NCBI GenBank assembly: GCA_035772405.1
Contig: JAYKKM010000450.1
Coordinates: forward strand, 4,580,001-4,644,000
Reading direction: 5' to 3'
Origin: Chrysogorgia sp. JL179-B06
Lineage: Eukaryota; Cnidaria; Anthozoa; Scleralcyonacea; Chrysogorgiidae
DNA: 64,000 nt
Below are positions 1 to 57,540 of this stretch, piece by piece (position 1 is the first letter of the stretch; each line of letters opens with the position of its first letter). Made by a program: the position numbers and the translations under genes. The notes beneath the pieces were generated by a model. The model was not told where the DNA came from. It saw only the letters and a list, made by a program, of their open reading frames with translations, and ran no database searches.

Positions 1-410
1 GAAGGAGATAAGAAGTTTTCAGTCACATTGAAAGTGGAGGCCATGTCAGGGTCGAAGGTGACTGTCTATAAAACTGACAAGGAGAGTAAAGGACAATGGG
101 TTAAAGTGGATGCAGAAATTGAAGATGGTATTGCAAAAATGCAAACTGATAAAGGTATGGGTACAGTTCATAATTTTAGGTGAATCAGAATGTAGTCCAG
201 TCTAATCTACTACCGATTTTTCTAGGTGGCATTTATATGGCTCGCTCAAGCACCAATGTTGGACTCATAGTTGGAGTTGTCATTGCTTGTGTCATAGTAT
301 TGGTCATTATCATTGGAACTACAGTATATTGCCGAAAACATCCTGAAACTTGGGCTAGCACAACAAGAACCTTCACCAATTGCCATCGCTCACTTCAACG
401 CACTGTTTAA
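1..410 (+). CDS. C-terminal end of a single-pass membrane protein (partial, 2 exons)
   Basis: Two exons are visible, 1-154 and 226-410 (stop TAA at 408-410), joined across a 71-bp GT-AG intron (donor GTATGG, acceptor TTCTAG). The 5' part lies outside the window. The first exon reads as an alternating beta-strand segment (VTVYKTDKESKGQW), typical of an extracellular beta-rich domain. The second has a short juxtamembrane stretch (YMARSSTNVG), then about 24 hydrophobic residues rich in V and I (a transmembrane helix), then the stop-transfer CRK and a cytoplasmic tail of about 27 residues rich in T, R and S. Orientation is therefore type I. I do not recognise the family, and ligand and function cannot be inferred. 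An in-frame ATG at 238 is internal, not a start. The gene converges on the dynein gene, separated by about 2 kb. Confidence 0.7.
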
Positions 411-499
411 TAACTTTGGACATTTGGAATCACTGCAATTTGAGGACATCTTATAATTTTGCATACAAGTTTATGGAAATGCACATTGCTTAATATTGC

Positions 500-505
500 A
501 ATAAA
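500..505 (+). terminator. Polyadenylation signal AATAAA
   Basis: A canonical AATAAA lies 90 bp after the stop codon of the membrane-protein gene, followed by T-rich sequence. This is a plausible 3' end for that transcript. Confidence 0.5.
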
Positions 506-926
506 TAATTATGTTGAGTTGCCACCAAATTATATGTGATATACAGTACCACCACCATACAAATCAGATTTGAATACATTTTGTAATAGCTAATTTTCCA
601 TTTCGTAATAATCATTCCAAATTTTGTAATAATTTTCTTAATTTTCTTTATAATAATAATGTTTATTAATTTGTCCTACTAAAATGGATCAACTGATACA
701 AGTAATGGCTGGCATAAACCCATGTCTAGCTAATCTAAGAATAAAGTGTGATATCTACATGTAAGATTATTGTAAAGTTAATCAAAATCAGCAGGTCTGA
801 TCAACAATGTCAGCATCTTTTGTGGATATTAAATTTGTACATTAGGGAGGTTTTATACACCTATGTTCATTATTATAAACATAATTGCTTTTTTAGAAAT
901 ACAAGTGTTTATTTTATTCCACTGTA

Positions 927-1203
927 AAGGTTAGGACACATGAGGCAACAAATCTCGGGGGCATGTTGCGTGGACATTTCCCCTGTTGAGGGGACATGTC
1001 AGAGAAGGAAAATAATGTTCTTTGATTGGTTCGTTTTAATTTTGTCACAGGGACTAGTTACTGTTTATACGATGGAATATGTTGCAGGGACAAAATTTTG
1101 TCCCTGCAACAAGATTTCGCATGGTGCATACAACGGGATTTGTCCCTGCAATATGTCTCCGCGACATGTCCCCACGATTTGTCGTCTCGTGTGTCCCAAC
1201 CTT
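927..1203. mobile_element. Foldback MITE with ~50-bp terminal inverted repeats and a palindromic core
   Basis: The left end (AAGGTTAGGACACATGAGGC) and the reverse complement of the right end (AAGGTTGGGACACACGAGAC) match over about 50 bp. The inner part repeats GGGACA/TGTCCC words, and a perfect 30-bp palindrome sits at 1081-1110. There is no coding capacity. Confidence 0.7.
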
Positions 1204-1437
1204 GAAGCAACCGCCAATAGGCAGGACGGCCCTGGGGGCATGTAGTCTCGCGTGCACCTAAATGCCTCAGATGGCAGCGGATTTGCTTGGCGCCGTATTC
1301 GCAGGCCCCTAGATTATGGCCCCGGGGCTACCCGCCCCTCTCGGCAGGCCTGGCTAGTACTTTTATACAACTTGTTGCAAGTTGTCAACAGGCGGTGATC
1401 AATGTTGTCAACAATGTTATGCTGCTAACTGTAAACA

Positions 1438-1512
1438 ATGTTGTTCAGCCATAATAACAATGTTCAGCCATAATAACAATGTTCAGCCATAATAACAAGG
1501 TTCAGCAACAAC
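1438..1512. repeat. 19-bp tandem repeat, about 3.5 copies
   Basis: The unit AACAATGTTCAGCCATAAT recurs back to back and decays at both ends. Confidence 0.8.
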
Positions 1513-2460
1513 AATAACAAATATGATTTGTCACCGTATTGTTTGAAAACATGCTGAACTGCCACGGTCACAATTTCGTTTTGTTCAGGTCTAGGCCATT
1601 GTTGGAGGTGAAAATAATAGTACAACTACACAAATTATGTTGCAAAAATGCACTCTATAGTCTCTGCGACAAAAGCTGCTACTAGTATTAACCAATACAC
1701 TACAATTTCTATGATAAAACCTAACGTACTTACCACATCCAAAGACGCTGCTTTCATAGGAGAGATGTTTTTTAACGCAACATGCTTTCTTCAGCTTGTA
1801 AAACTTGTAAAATTGTCCAGCAAGCAGTCATTTTTCCATGTTTCTCCGAAAATTTTTAGGAAAACTTTGTAACCGTTCAAAATTTCCCGCCGTTTTGACA
1901 ACTCACCCCAATCTCCATCACGACTAATTTATAGGCCGTCAGGGGGAACGCAGGCTCTGGGAACGAGATTGATAATAATTATGATACCTCACCCCCAGGG
2001 CAGATCGCGCGACCAATTTTTCCCTTTGGAAACTTTTACGGCCACGAAAAACGCCTTGAGGATTAATATTTTACTTCTAGATAAATATTTAAACATCCCG
2101 AGGAAGCTAACGCAATGTTGCCTGATTGCCAAGCGAAAATGCGCCTGCGTTCGCACGCTATAGGAATTCGAAACGATTTCAAAGCCTGTGTCATTTATGT
2201 CGCCAAAAATCTATGAAGTCAACGCGTATTTCGCGCATTAAATGTGAACATCCACTCGAGTTGATTGCGTTTTAATATTTCAGTTTCAAAATATAAATAC
2301 ACAGTGTTTATATATGTTTGTGTGCTAAAATAACTTATTTAGCGAATATATTACATTTATCTGAGATATAGCAAAGTATATTCAGTAACAACCTATATTA
2401 TAACTATATATTATTAACAAGTCGAAAAGAATTCCGTGATAAATTATATTTACAAAAGAG

Positions 2461-49280
<46,820 letters not shown>

Positions 49281-50591
49281 ATTCAATGTGCAAATGCAAA
49301 AACCTTTGATCTTTCTCTAGACATGTTTTTTCTCTCGTGAAGTACTAGCGTTGCCATGCCGACTGTTTGATTACCGCGCGAGGAGACTGGGACCGAACAA
49401 ACTTGTCCAAAACTTCGTAATGTCGACGCAGCGCATCAAACTGACGCGTTCTACGTCAGGATAAAACTTATTTCAATTCGTGGAAGCCTCTGCGGATGAG
49501 AGAGGTGTCTGTCCAAACTTCCTTTACAAAGAATAAGCCAGTTCTTAATGTTGACTGCGCATCAAAATGACGTGTCTGCGTCTGGATAAAACTTATTTCA
49601 ATAGCGTTGCGCACAGATGACGTATTTGTCAATGTTTGTCTGAGTAGTCTATAATTAAATTCACGTCCTAAACAATAGGAAATGGCTCATTTGGGAGTCA
49701 GATTTGGTTTGTTTGTCTGAGTTTTGGTCTATAAATAGTAACTGTGCGCTTCGATATTCATAACATCAGGCTAAAACCACAATAGACATTTATATTTATA
49801 TTATATTTACACTTGCAAATTGATTCCCCAGCCTGATGTGCGTAGAGGGGGTAATGGTTGCCCCAATGAGCGTTCCGAATTTCAGCGCTTTTGGAGAGAG
49901 GGCAGATACTTTATTATTTTTTTCTGTTGAGTTTCTGAAACGCAGTTTCAAACTTAAACTTTTCAACATACACTGGAAACATTTGTTTCAGAAACCATTT
50001 ATGTATGCGGACGTCGGTGTAGTAATTATCAACAAATGTTAAAATTAAGTCTCTTGCCCGACCGTCCGATGGTTTGGTCCACTGAAAATTGATAAGCAGT
50101 GAAAGAGAAGATCTGTTTCTCGCTGAAGTTTCACTTCATAAGCTGACGGAAATACAAGCCGGCTCGTTGTCGCCCTACGCTAATTAGGCAGTTGGTAGTG
50201 TCATGTGTGTAGGCAGAAAGTGAAACTGTTTCACTTACTTAACCTTTTAGAGTTTTGGTTTTAAAAATTTGGTAGCTTGGCCGTAGTCTGAGCAAAATAA
50301 AAGTGAAAATGCGAGGGCATAAACAATTAAGAAAATGATAGTGAAAAAATATTTGACTTAAAAATGAAAATGCAATGAACTCAGGAATAAAGCTACCTTT
50401 TTCGACTTCATGTGCGGTAATACTATGAAGTTCCTGTTTTGAAGATATGTCGATAACATACCGCGAAGCCTTGGCTCGGTGTAGTTGAGTTAACGCATGG
50501 CAAGGCAACATGTCCTGAAATCGTAGCTGGCTGAAGTCATTGGTATGAGCAACCTAAAACGCTGAGAAAGCCGGCCTATAGATCTAAATTT
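49281..50591. other. Divergent intergenic region between DNAH6 and the caspase gene
   Basis: Holds the dynein 5' UTR and X-box. A ~46-bp sequence is directly repeated 125 bp apart (49431 and 49556, GCGCATCAAA...GGATAAAACTTATTTCAAT). There is one short open stretch on the minus strand (50398-50511, MLPCHALTQLHRAKASRYVI...) that I cannot assign. No other gene is seen. Confidence 0.5.
49350..49363 (-). promoter_or_regulatory. Candidate X-box (RFX binding site) of the dynein promoter
   Basis: GTTGCCATGCCGAC, 70 bp upstream of the dynein ATG, matches the X-box palindrome GTTGCCATGGCAAC at 12 of 14 positions with the usual 2-bp spacer. RFX factors bind X-boxes near the start of ciliary genes, so position and gene type agree. 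The site is near-palindromic and could serve either strand. Confidence 0.6.
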
Positions 50592-52368
50592 ATGGCTCGT
50601 CAACTCATGTCGCCTGGCGAAAACCCGAAGATTGTTTGCGTAGAAGGGGAAACTGATAGGCTTCGGCATGTGAGTACCATGTCCTTTGTTTCTTGTTTCA
50701 GTTGTCAGTCAAGTTAATAATTCCGTGAAAGTGGCGCTTATTTAATGATTGTATTCGTCCATGTGTCGTCTGCGGTCTGCTGGATCATTACTCACAGTGT
50801 TCAGCAAGGCAGTGATATTTTATACTTAAGTAAAAGTATGGCCAGAAAATCTTAAGCCGTAAAAGTAAAAGTATGGCCTGAAAATCTTACTTAAGTAAAA
50901 GTAAAAGTATGGCAAAAAAATATTCCAGAAAAGTACTTCTGAAACAAACTATATATTCTTGAACCACTAACCAACATGACTCGAATGACAATTGATAATC
51001 TGGTACTTAATCTGGGCGCTGTTTAATTTGGCGGCGCCAACTCAACAGTTGCCAATCACGTGCACTCTAGATCTCCAGCGGATGGATGGAGTCCACTCAG
51101 TATGCACTGGTGCACATCTCACTATCTGGCCAATAACTCATTATGCATAACTTGTTATTCGCTATCCGGTAGATAATTCATCATCTGCTCTATATTTTTT
51201 ATATGAATTTATCCATTGGATATATAGGCTTAATTACTGACCAGATAAATCGAAGAATTCTACAAAACTACAACCACTTTCCTACTGGCACGAGTATCTT
51301 GACTTACTTTCTTCTTTAAGGCCATCGATGGCATATCAACTCGATATCCTACCCGAACGTCTTGTTCCAAGGCTTGCTAGATCCTCCGCAAATGTCAATG
51401 CAATCTCATTCCGTCAACGTAAATGTAAAACAACTACTTTCAATCGCTCATTTCTTATTAGAACAACTAGGACTTGGAACTCTCTCCCTGAACACTTAAG
51501 GCCAGATATCATTTGAACTTTAAAAAATTTAAGAAGTCACTATTAGACTATTATAATAATGTTTTATTATGCCTAACGTTCAACACATCGCCGTGAAGCC
51601 TCACTGAACCCATAACTTGCTGTTATTAGTTATTATTTTATTTTTGTAAAGGTCCATTGTGATTGGTGTTTAACTGTTGTGGTGACAACCTACTTCTTCT
51701 ATGTATTTTTAAGAGGCGAAGCTAAATAAATAAATAAATAAATATTGATGCTGTTCTAGTTCTGTAGCTGTAACAATACCTGTATCAAAGGCAGTGGGGG
51801 AAAAAGATTTGGCTGTCCATGTCGAGATCAGGGATTGTCTTGTACCAACCAATGTACTTGTGGTACGCCAAGTAGTTCGTGCAATAATAAAGCTACAGTA
51901 CAAGTGCCCATTACAAAGACATCTAAAACTGTCAAAACAAAGAAAGATGTTATTAGTCAAGCTGCAAACACTGTAGGAAAATCAAAGGGAAAAGTTACGG
52001 TAAGTGAAACTAAGCGACTTAACTTAATTATTATTAATTATTATAATTATTATTCATTATTAGAATTATCAATTATTATTATTATTAATTATTATTATTT
52101 CTCAGGCCTCCATTTAAACCAGCTTATTGCTGAATTGGATGTCCCTGAATAAAAATTGTTTATCATCATCATCATCATTATTAATTATTACAATTAGTAT
52201 TAATTATTATAATTATTATTATCAATTATTATAATTATTAATAATTATTATTTATTAATTATTATTATTTATTACAATTGGTGTTAATTATTATAATTAT
52301 TATTATCAATTGTAAATTTTTTTAATATTATAATAATTATAATTATTAATTATTATAATTATTAACAA

Positions 52369-52404
<36 letters not shown>

Positions 52405-54178
52405 ACAGAACTAATAACATTTTAATAAATTTTACTTGTTTTTAAGAAGAAAATATCACATGTGGTATTTTCCTAAATATACCACACGATCCGGGACAAA
52501 GAGACTTGTTATAATTACAAACAAAATATGTGCACAGCGCCATTTCATAGTCAATTTTATTTCATTTTCTTTTTTTCTATATGAAAATAATGAAATTACG
52601 AACACAGGTGCGTCCAGAACACGGAAGACTGGTGAGTTACCACACTACTGATTCTGACAGTAGTCACGACGTGGACGGGGATATTATAGAAATTGTCAAT
52701 GTCTTGGACAACGTGAATATTGATGATGGAAGTCGAGCCATTAATACGACGACATACAGTACGCCCGCTAATAAATGTAAGTAATGTTTCCGGGACGTTG
52801 GGTTCCTTCTCCTCAATCATTTTAACACCTTGACTGCCATGGTCAGTGGTCACCTTGAAATGCAATGTAATGCAATGCAATGCAATGTAATGCAATGTAA
52901 TGCATGCAATGCAATGCAATGCAATGCAATGTAATGTAATGCAATGTAATGTAATGCAATGCAATGCAATGCAATGCAATGCAATGCAATGCAATGCAAT
53001 GCAATGCAATGCAATGCAATGCAATGCAATGCAATGCAATGCAATGCAATGCAATGCAATCCAATGCAATGCAATGCAATGTAATGTAATGCAATGTAAT
53101 GTAATGTAATGTAATGTAATGTAATGCAATGCAATGCAATCTAATGCAATCTAATCTAATGCAATGCAATGCAATGCAATGCAATGCAATACAATGCAAT
53201 GCAATGCAATGCAATGCAATGCAATGCAATGCAATGCAATGCAATGCAATGCAATGCAATGCAATGTAATGTAATGTAATGTGATGTAATGTAATGTAAT
53301 ATGCAATGCAATGCAATGCAATGCAATACAATGTAATATAAGTATTACAGGACCCCACTGAAAAACACTTCGGTGACGTGATATTATGTTTTATAGTTTC
53401 AGATAACGCTGGAGAGACCAGTGACGTCAGGGCATACAAGATCACCAAAGGTTACGCGTTAGTTATCCAGAATAAGCGTTTCTGGAAATTGCGTAAACGT
53501 GATGGTTCTGAAAAAGATATGGAGGCTATCAAAGCTTTCTGTGATCGTGCAGGCATAACCGTGTACACATCCAGTGAAACAGAAGATCTCACTGCTACTG
53601 GAATAGAGAAGCTATGTGATGAGATTTCACAGCAAAATTTTGACCGTTACGATGCATTTATTTGCATCATACTGAGTCACGGAGAAGAGGAAGCTATCTA
53701 CGGAGTTGACGGTAATACAGTCAGCGTACAAACGATTGTCTCCAGTTTTCGAAATGTGAGTACTTTAATAGACAAACCAAAGCTATTCTTTATCCAAGCT
53801 TGTCGTGGGAGCAAACGAGATTATGGTCATGGCCTGCTGGACGGCCGAACTGAAATTCCATGCCTGGAAGCTGACAATGGTGAAGTCGAAGAAACGAGAA
53901 AAATTCGTCTACCAATCAATTCGGATTTCCTAATTGCTTATTCTACAGTCAGCGGATACGAATCGTACAGGTTTCGGGAACATGGAACTGTGTTTATTCA
54001 AACATTGATAGAGCAATTGAATCAGCATGCACATTCGATGCATTTGATGGACATTTTGACTGTCGTTAACCAAAAAATTGCAAAATATGAAATTAAAGAT
54101 GAGAGATTAACCGTGCGGAAACAGATGCCATGTCAGACATCTACCTTAACCAAACTTGTGTATTTCAACGTTCGGTGA
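50592..54178 (+). CDS. Caspase with an N-terminal CXC-like cysteine cluster (4-exon model)
   Basis: This is a cysteine protease cutting after Asp, acting in cell death or related signalling. Exon model: 50592-50669, 51760-51999, 52608-52776, 53397-54178, all GT-AG and in frame (422 aa). Exon 4 holds the full p20/p10 domain: catalytic His in LSHGEE (about 257), Cys in QACRG (about 298), and substrate-binding Arg in YESYRF (about 354, where SWR is usual). A possible maturation site is CLEAD before NGEVEE (Asp about 322). Exon 2 encodes nine cysteines in a CXC/pre-SET-like pattern followed by a Lys-rich linker. Exon 3 is acidic. No CARD or DED is visible. Exon 1 rests only on an ATG, a GTGAGT donor and frame, so it is the least certain. 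Further 5' exons are possible. Confidence 0.8.
50820..50945. repeat. Short imperfect repeats (AAGTAAAAGTATGGCC)
   Basis: TTAAGTAAAAGTATGGCC-like units occur three times within the first caspase intron. Confidence 0.65.
51255..51745 (+). pseudogene. LINE 3' end fragment in the first caspase intron
   Basis: Translates as SFLIRTTRTWNSLPEHLRP, then breaks. The 3' UTR ends in GCTAAATAAATAAATAAATA. It is the same general family as the 16.7-kb fragment and ends just before the CXC exon. Confidence 0.65.
51760..51999 (+). other. Exon encoding a nine-cysteine CXC/pre-SET-like cluster
   Basis: Residues about 28-67 of the caspase follow C-x-C-x3-C-x10-C-x-C-x6-C-x3-C-x-C-x6-C, with text such as RFGCPCRDQGLSCTNQCTCG. 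This resembles the tesmin/TSO1 CXC repeat and the pre-SET zinc cluster, which bind three Zn ions with nine cysteines. The acceptor is TTCTAG at 51754-51759, only ~15 bp after the AAAT tail of a LINE fragment. The donor is ACG|GTAAGTG. Confidence 0.65.
52020..52420. repeat. ATT/TTA-rich array
   Basis: TTATTATTAATTATTATAATT simple sequence in the second caspase intron. Confidence 0.9.
52855..53335. repeat. (AATGC)n pentanucleotide array
   Basis: About 480 bp of AATGC with AATGT variants, ending ~60 bp before the catalytic caspase exon. The apparent ORFs on either strand (Met-Gln-Cys-Asn or Leu-His-Cys-Ile repeats) are artefacts. Confidence 0.95.
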
Positions 54179-54417
54179 ATCCAGTTAAACTACTTAATTA
54201 GTGGTTGCCTCACTTATCAGTATACGCGTAAACACATGCGCAGTAAAGGAGCATTCATTATTTAGGGAGGGGTTGGACCGAAGAGAATCAAGTTAGAACT
54301 AAAAAAAAGATTTTACCCAACTTTTCAAACACTGAATTTTTCTTCTACCCAACCATCACTAGATGATACAACCATATACATGTTATACTGCATAGATAGA
54401 TAGATAGATAAACTTTA

Positions 54418-54867
54418 TTTAAAGGACATTGGCAACAAAAATTAAGTTTGTCTAATATGAAAGAACTCGTAAAATGATAGAGAAACACCTTTTACAACTT
54501 TTCCGTATTTTACTTCGTTTTTGAGATATTTTTGACGTCAGGTGCAGGGTAGAGAATTTTCACTCATTAAAATATTAGTTCCATCTTCAAGTTTGTTGCA
54601 CAAATTTATTTGAAAATGTGCATATAATAACTCCTCATGACAATGAACGTTGTAAACTTAGCAATCACTGAGATAAGACATTTTTTAATGAGTGAAAATT
54701 CTCTACCCAACACCTGACGTCAGAGACCATCTCATTTACATATCAAACAAACTGAAATATCTCAAAAACGAAGTAAAATACGGAAAAGTTGTAAAAGGTG
54801 TTATTCTATAATTTTACGAGTTCTTTCATATTAAACAAACTTAATTTTTGTTGCCAATGTCCTTTAA
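54418..54867. mobile_element. Foldback element, family M2, copy b
   Basis: Same ends as copy a (AAAGGACATTGGCAACAAAA and inverse) and the same GACGTCAGGTGCAGGGTA core. It lies ~240 bp past the caspase stop. Confidence 0.8.
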
Positions 54868-55070
54868 GCAGGGTAGCCCATTCAGCTACTTGGCTGGTAT
54901 CCAGAGGTGCCCTGCATATAATTAGTTACAATACCTTCATAATAATATCAAAGAAAAACAATATTATAAAATATGTTAAACTAAACCAATAAATAAAAAA
55001 GAAAACCTTTAGTAGAGTATATTACATAGTTTGAAATAATTTTAAAAATCTACTAGAGTTAATTACATAG

Positions 55071-55619
55071 TTTAAAGGGATATGGCAATATAAATTGACT
55101 TTGTCTCATTTGAAAGAACTCGTAAAATGGTATAAGAAGACTTTTTACAATTTTTCTGTATCTTTCTTGTTTTTTTAAATATTTCAGATAATTATGACAA
55201 AAGACAGTCTACAATCCGCCATCTTTGTTGTAATATTTGACCTAATTAACTAGGAAATTGGTGACGTCACAAGCAGGGTAAACCTGATGAAACTACTCCA
55301 TAGGTGACCGAATTTCCGCGGAAGGCTTTTTAAAACGCTTAACGTTGTGGGCCAATTGAAAATGGAAATAGTGCAACATAATCGAGTTTCTGGCTCATAA
55401 TGTCGTAAGGTTGACAAGATAAAAATTTCACTTTACCCTACTTATGACGTCACATGCATATCGAAAATAATTCCAAGATGGCGGACAGCACGCTGTCTTT
55501 CGTCAAATTATTTCGAAAACCAAAAAAGATAAGGGAAAACTGTAAAAGGTCTTGTTATACCATTTCACGAGTTCTTTCAAATGAGACAAAGTTCATTTAT
55601 ATTGGCATATCCCTTTAAA
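55071..55619. mobile_element. Foldback element related to M2
   Basis: Ends TTTAAAGGGATATGGCAATA and inverse. Sub-terminal GAAAGAACTCGTAAAATGGT is shared with M2, but the core differs (GACGTCACAAGCAGGGTAAA). Confidence 0.75.
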
Positions 55620-55639
55620 ATAATTAAATTTTAAAATGA

Positions 55640-56075
55640 TGTTTTATCCTAGTTTTAAAACTGGCAAGCGTTAACGTATTTTTAATCATCGGTCGAGAGA
55701 TTGTTATGGTCCTTTGCCCCTGTAAATCTAAAAGTTCTTTTGCCAAATTCTCTTTTTACTTTCGGTAATATCAGGTTATCTTTGTATCTTGTATTAAAAT
55801 TATGTACATTTAAATTTTTGGTAAAATAATTTTGAAAATAAGCTGGGACACAGTTGTTTAACATTTTAAAAATAAGAACACATCGATGAATTTTTCGTCT
55901 AGTGGATAGATGGAGCCAGTTTAAGGAGGAAAGACAATCTTCTGTGCGGTTTCTTCTTAGAACAATACGTGCTGCTCGATTTTGAAGTCTTTGTAATTCA
56001 TGATTGCATGCTTCTGATAGTACTCCCCAACTAGTATCCGCATAGTCAAAGATTGGCTTCATGGTATTATAAACA
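55640..56075 (-). pseudogene. LINE reverse-transcriptase C-terminal fragment (~126 codons open)
   Basis: Reads IFDYADTSWGVLSE, LQRLQNRAARIVLRRN and YFQNYFTKNLNVHNFNTRY, the thumb and C-terminal region of a non-LTR reverse transcriptase. The ORF starts at 56060 with no catalytic YADD motif, so the copy is 5'-truncated. 56080-56450 beyond it is AT-rich with no visible feature. Confidence 0.75.
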
Positions 56076-56504
56076 TGTGTATCATATATGTATATGTATA
56101 CGCCCTTTGCCTATTATCTCGTCTTTGCTCTTATCACAACCTTTAGATATTTATCTGATATTTATAATGTTAATATTGGTTCATATAGTATGAGATCATT
56201 ACAATATTCTAAGGAAGTTCAAGTTCGTGTTACTGTTTATAAACATGAAAATATGTCAATCTAAAATATTATTTCACAAGAAGTGACAATGTCTTTGAAC
56301 AAGCAATCTCTATGTTTTATATTGTATCACTATTATTATAACTATAGACATTAAACACTGATTTATATTATTTTATTTATTGGGTTTTAAAATTTGTTAC
56401 CAACCTTTTACCCAAACATTTTACCCAACCAAAAATTTGGCTTACCCAACTTGGCTTGCTAATGTACTTACCAACTTATTGGGACATCTTGGGCGCTACG
56501 CTGG

Positions 56505-57035
56505 GCGTCACGGTTGGCGCTACGGTTGGCGCTACGGTTGGCGCTAAGGGTGAGAAAAAAAGAAATGAGTTCTTAGAAGAACTGTTTAAAGATTTGAGAA
56601 ATAAATAGGCTTAAAATAAAAGAACACGATGCATTTCGGCAGACAAATTATCAAGTGCTATGTCTGCTGATTATAAACTGAAACTTAGGGCGCTACGGTT
56701 GGCGCTACGGTTGGCGCTACGGTGGGCACTAAATAAGAAAGTAAACTAGAACAAGAATTTTAACTATAGAAAGGGTATAGTGAAACATATCTATTTACAA
56801 ATCTTTTCATACAATTTCATTCAAAGATGTGAGTAGCGATTTTAGTTTCAAAAGAAATTAGGGAGTTGTTTTCCCTAATTTCGTTTGGCAAAGAGTTCCA
56901 AGTGTGTGCCCCGTCAAACATGAAACTTTTTTTCATGCTATTAGTACGCCGTAGTTCATAATTTGTCATTGCATTTTCGAAAGTAAATAAATCAGTAAGT
57001 GATTTAGGACCCATTTTATTCAACAATTTAAACAT
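56505..57035 (-). pseudogene. Minisatellite traces plus LINE 3' fragment (minus strand)
   Basis: 56505-56560 and 56690-56740 are short GGCGCTACGGTT arrays around a ~130-bp insert. 56755-57035 reads on the minus strand FKLLNKMGPKSLTDLF to AHTWNSLPNEIRENNSLISF, a LINE C-terminus, with its 3' UTR end (TTTAGTGCCC) joined to the array. Confidence 0.7.
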
Positions 57036-57055
57036 CAGCTTTGACTTGGCCTTGC

Positions 57056-57540
57056 TACGGATGGCGCTACGGATGGCGCTACGGCTGGCGCTACGGCTGG
57101 CGCTACGGCTGGCGCTACGGCTGGCGCTACGGCTGGCGCTACGGTTGGCGCTACGGTTGGCGCTACGGTTGGCGCTACGGATGGCGCTACGGATGGCGCT
57201 ACGGATGGCGCTACGGTTGGCGCTACGGTTGGCGCTACGGTTGGCGCTACGGTTGGCGCTACGGATGGCGCTACGGATGGCGCTACGGATGGCGCTACGG
57301 TTGGCGCTACGGTTGGCGCTACGGATGGCGCTACGGATGGCGCTGCGGTTGGCGCTACGGCTGGCGCTACGGTTGGCGCTACGGTTGGCGCTACGGATGG
57401 CGCTACGGTTGGCGCTACGGATGGCGCTACGGATGGCGCTACGGATGGCGCTACGGATGGCGCTACGGTTGGCGCTACGGTTGGCGCTACGGATGGCGCT
57501 ACGGATGGCGCTACGGTTGGCGCTACGGTTGGCGCTATGG
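57056..57540. repeat. 12-bp minisatellite GGCGCTACGGNT, ~40 copies
   Basis: Perfectly phased 12-bp units whose last positions alternate (GTT, GAT, GCT). Because 12 is divisible by 3, all frames stay open (GWRY, MALR, APTV repeats). These are not genes. Confidence 0.95.

Larger units (their letters stand above)
411..2460. other. Intergenic region between convergent genes
   Basis: It holds the 3' UTR of the membrane-protein gene, a foldback MITE (927-1203), a 19-bp tandem repeat (1438-1512) and otherwise AT-rich sequence. ATTAAA on the minus strand near 2269-2276 could be the dynein poly(A) signal. I see no other gene. A GC-rich patch at 1264-1350 looks like a decayed mobile-element end. Confidence 0.5.

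Noticed and set aside
1738..1765. Short first-exon-like stretch on the minus strand (MKAASLDV then GTAAGT)
   Set aside because: Eight codons with a donor-like word is too little; no partner exon is visible.
50398..50511. Minus-strand open stretch MLPCHALTQLHRAKASRYVI with a GTAG donor-like end
   Set aside because: Could be a small exon but has no recognisable family and no convincing partner exon before DNAH6 exon 1.
52843..53448. Long Leu-His-Cys-Ile frames on the minus strand
   Set aside because: AATGC pentanucleotide artefact in a caspase intron.
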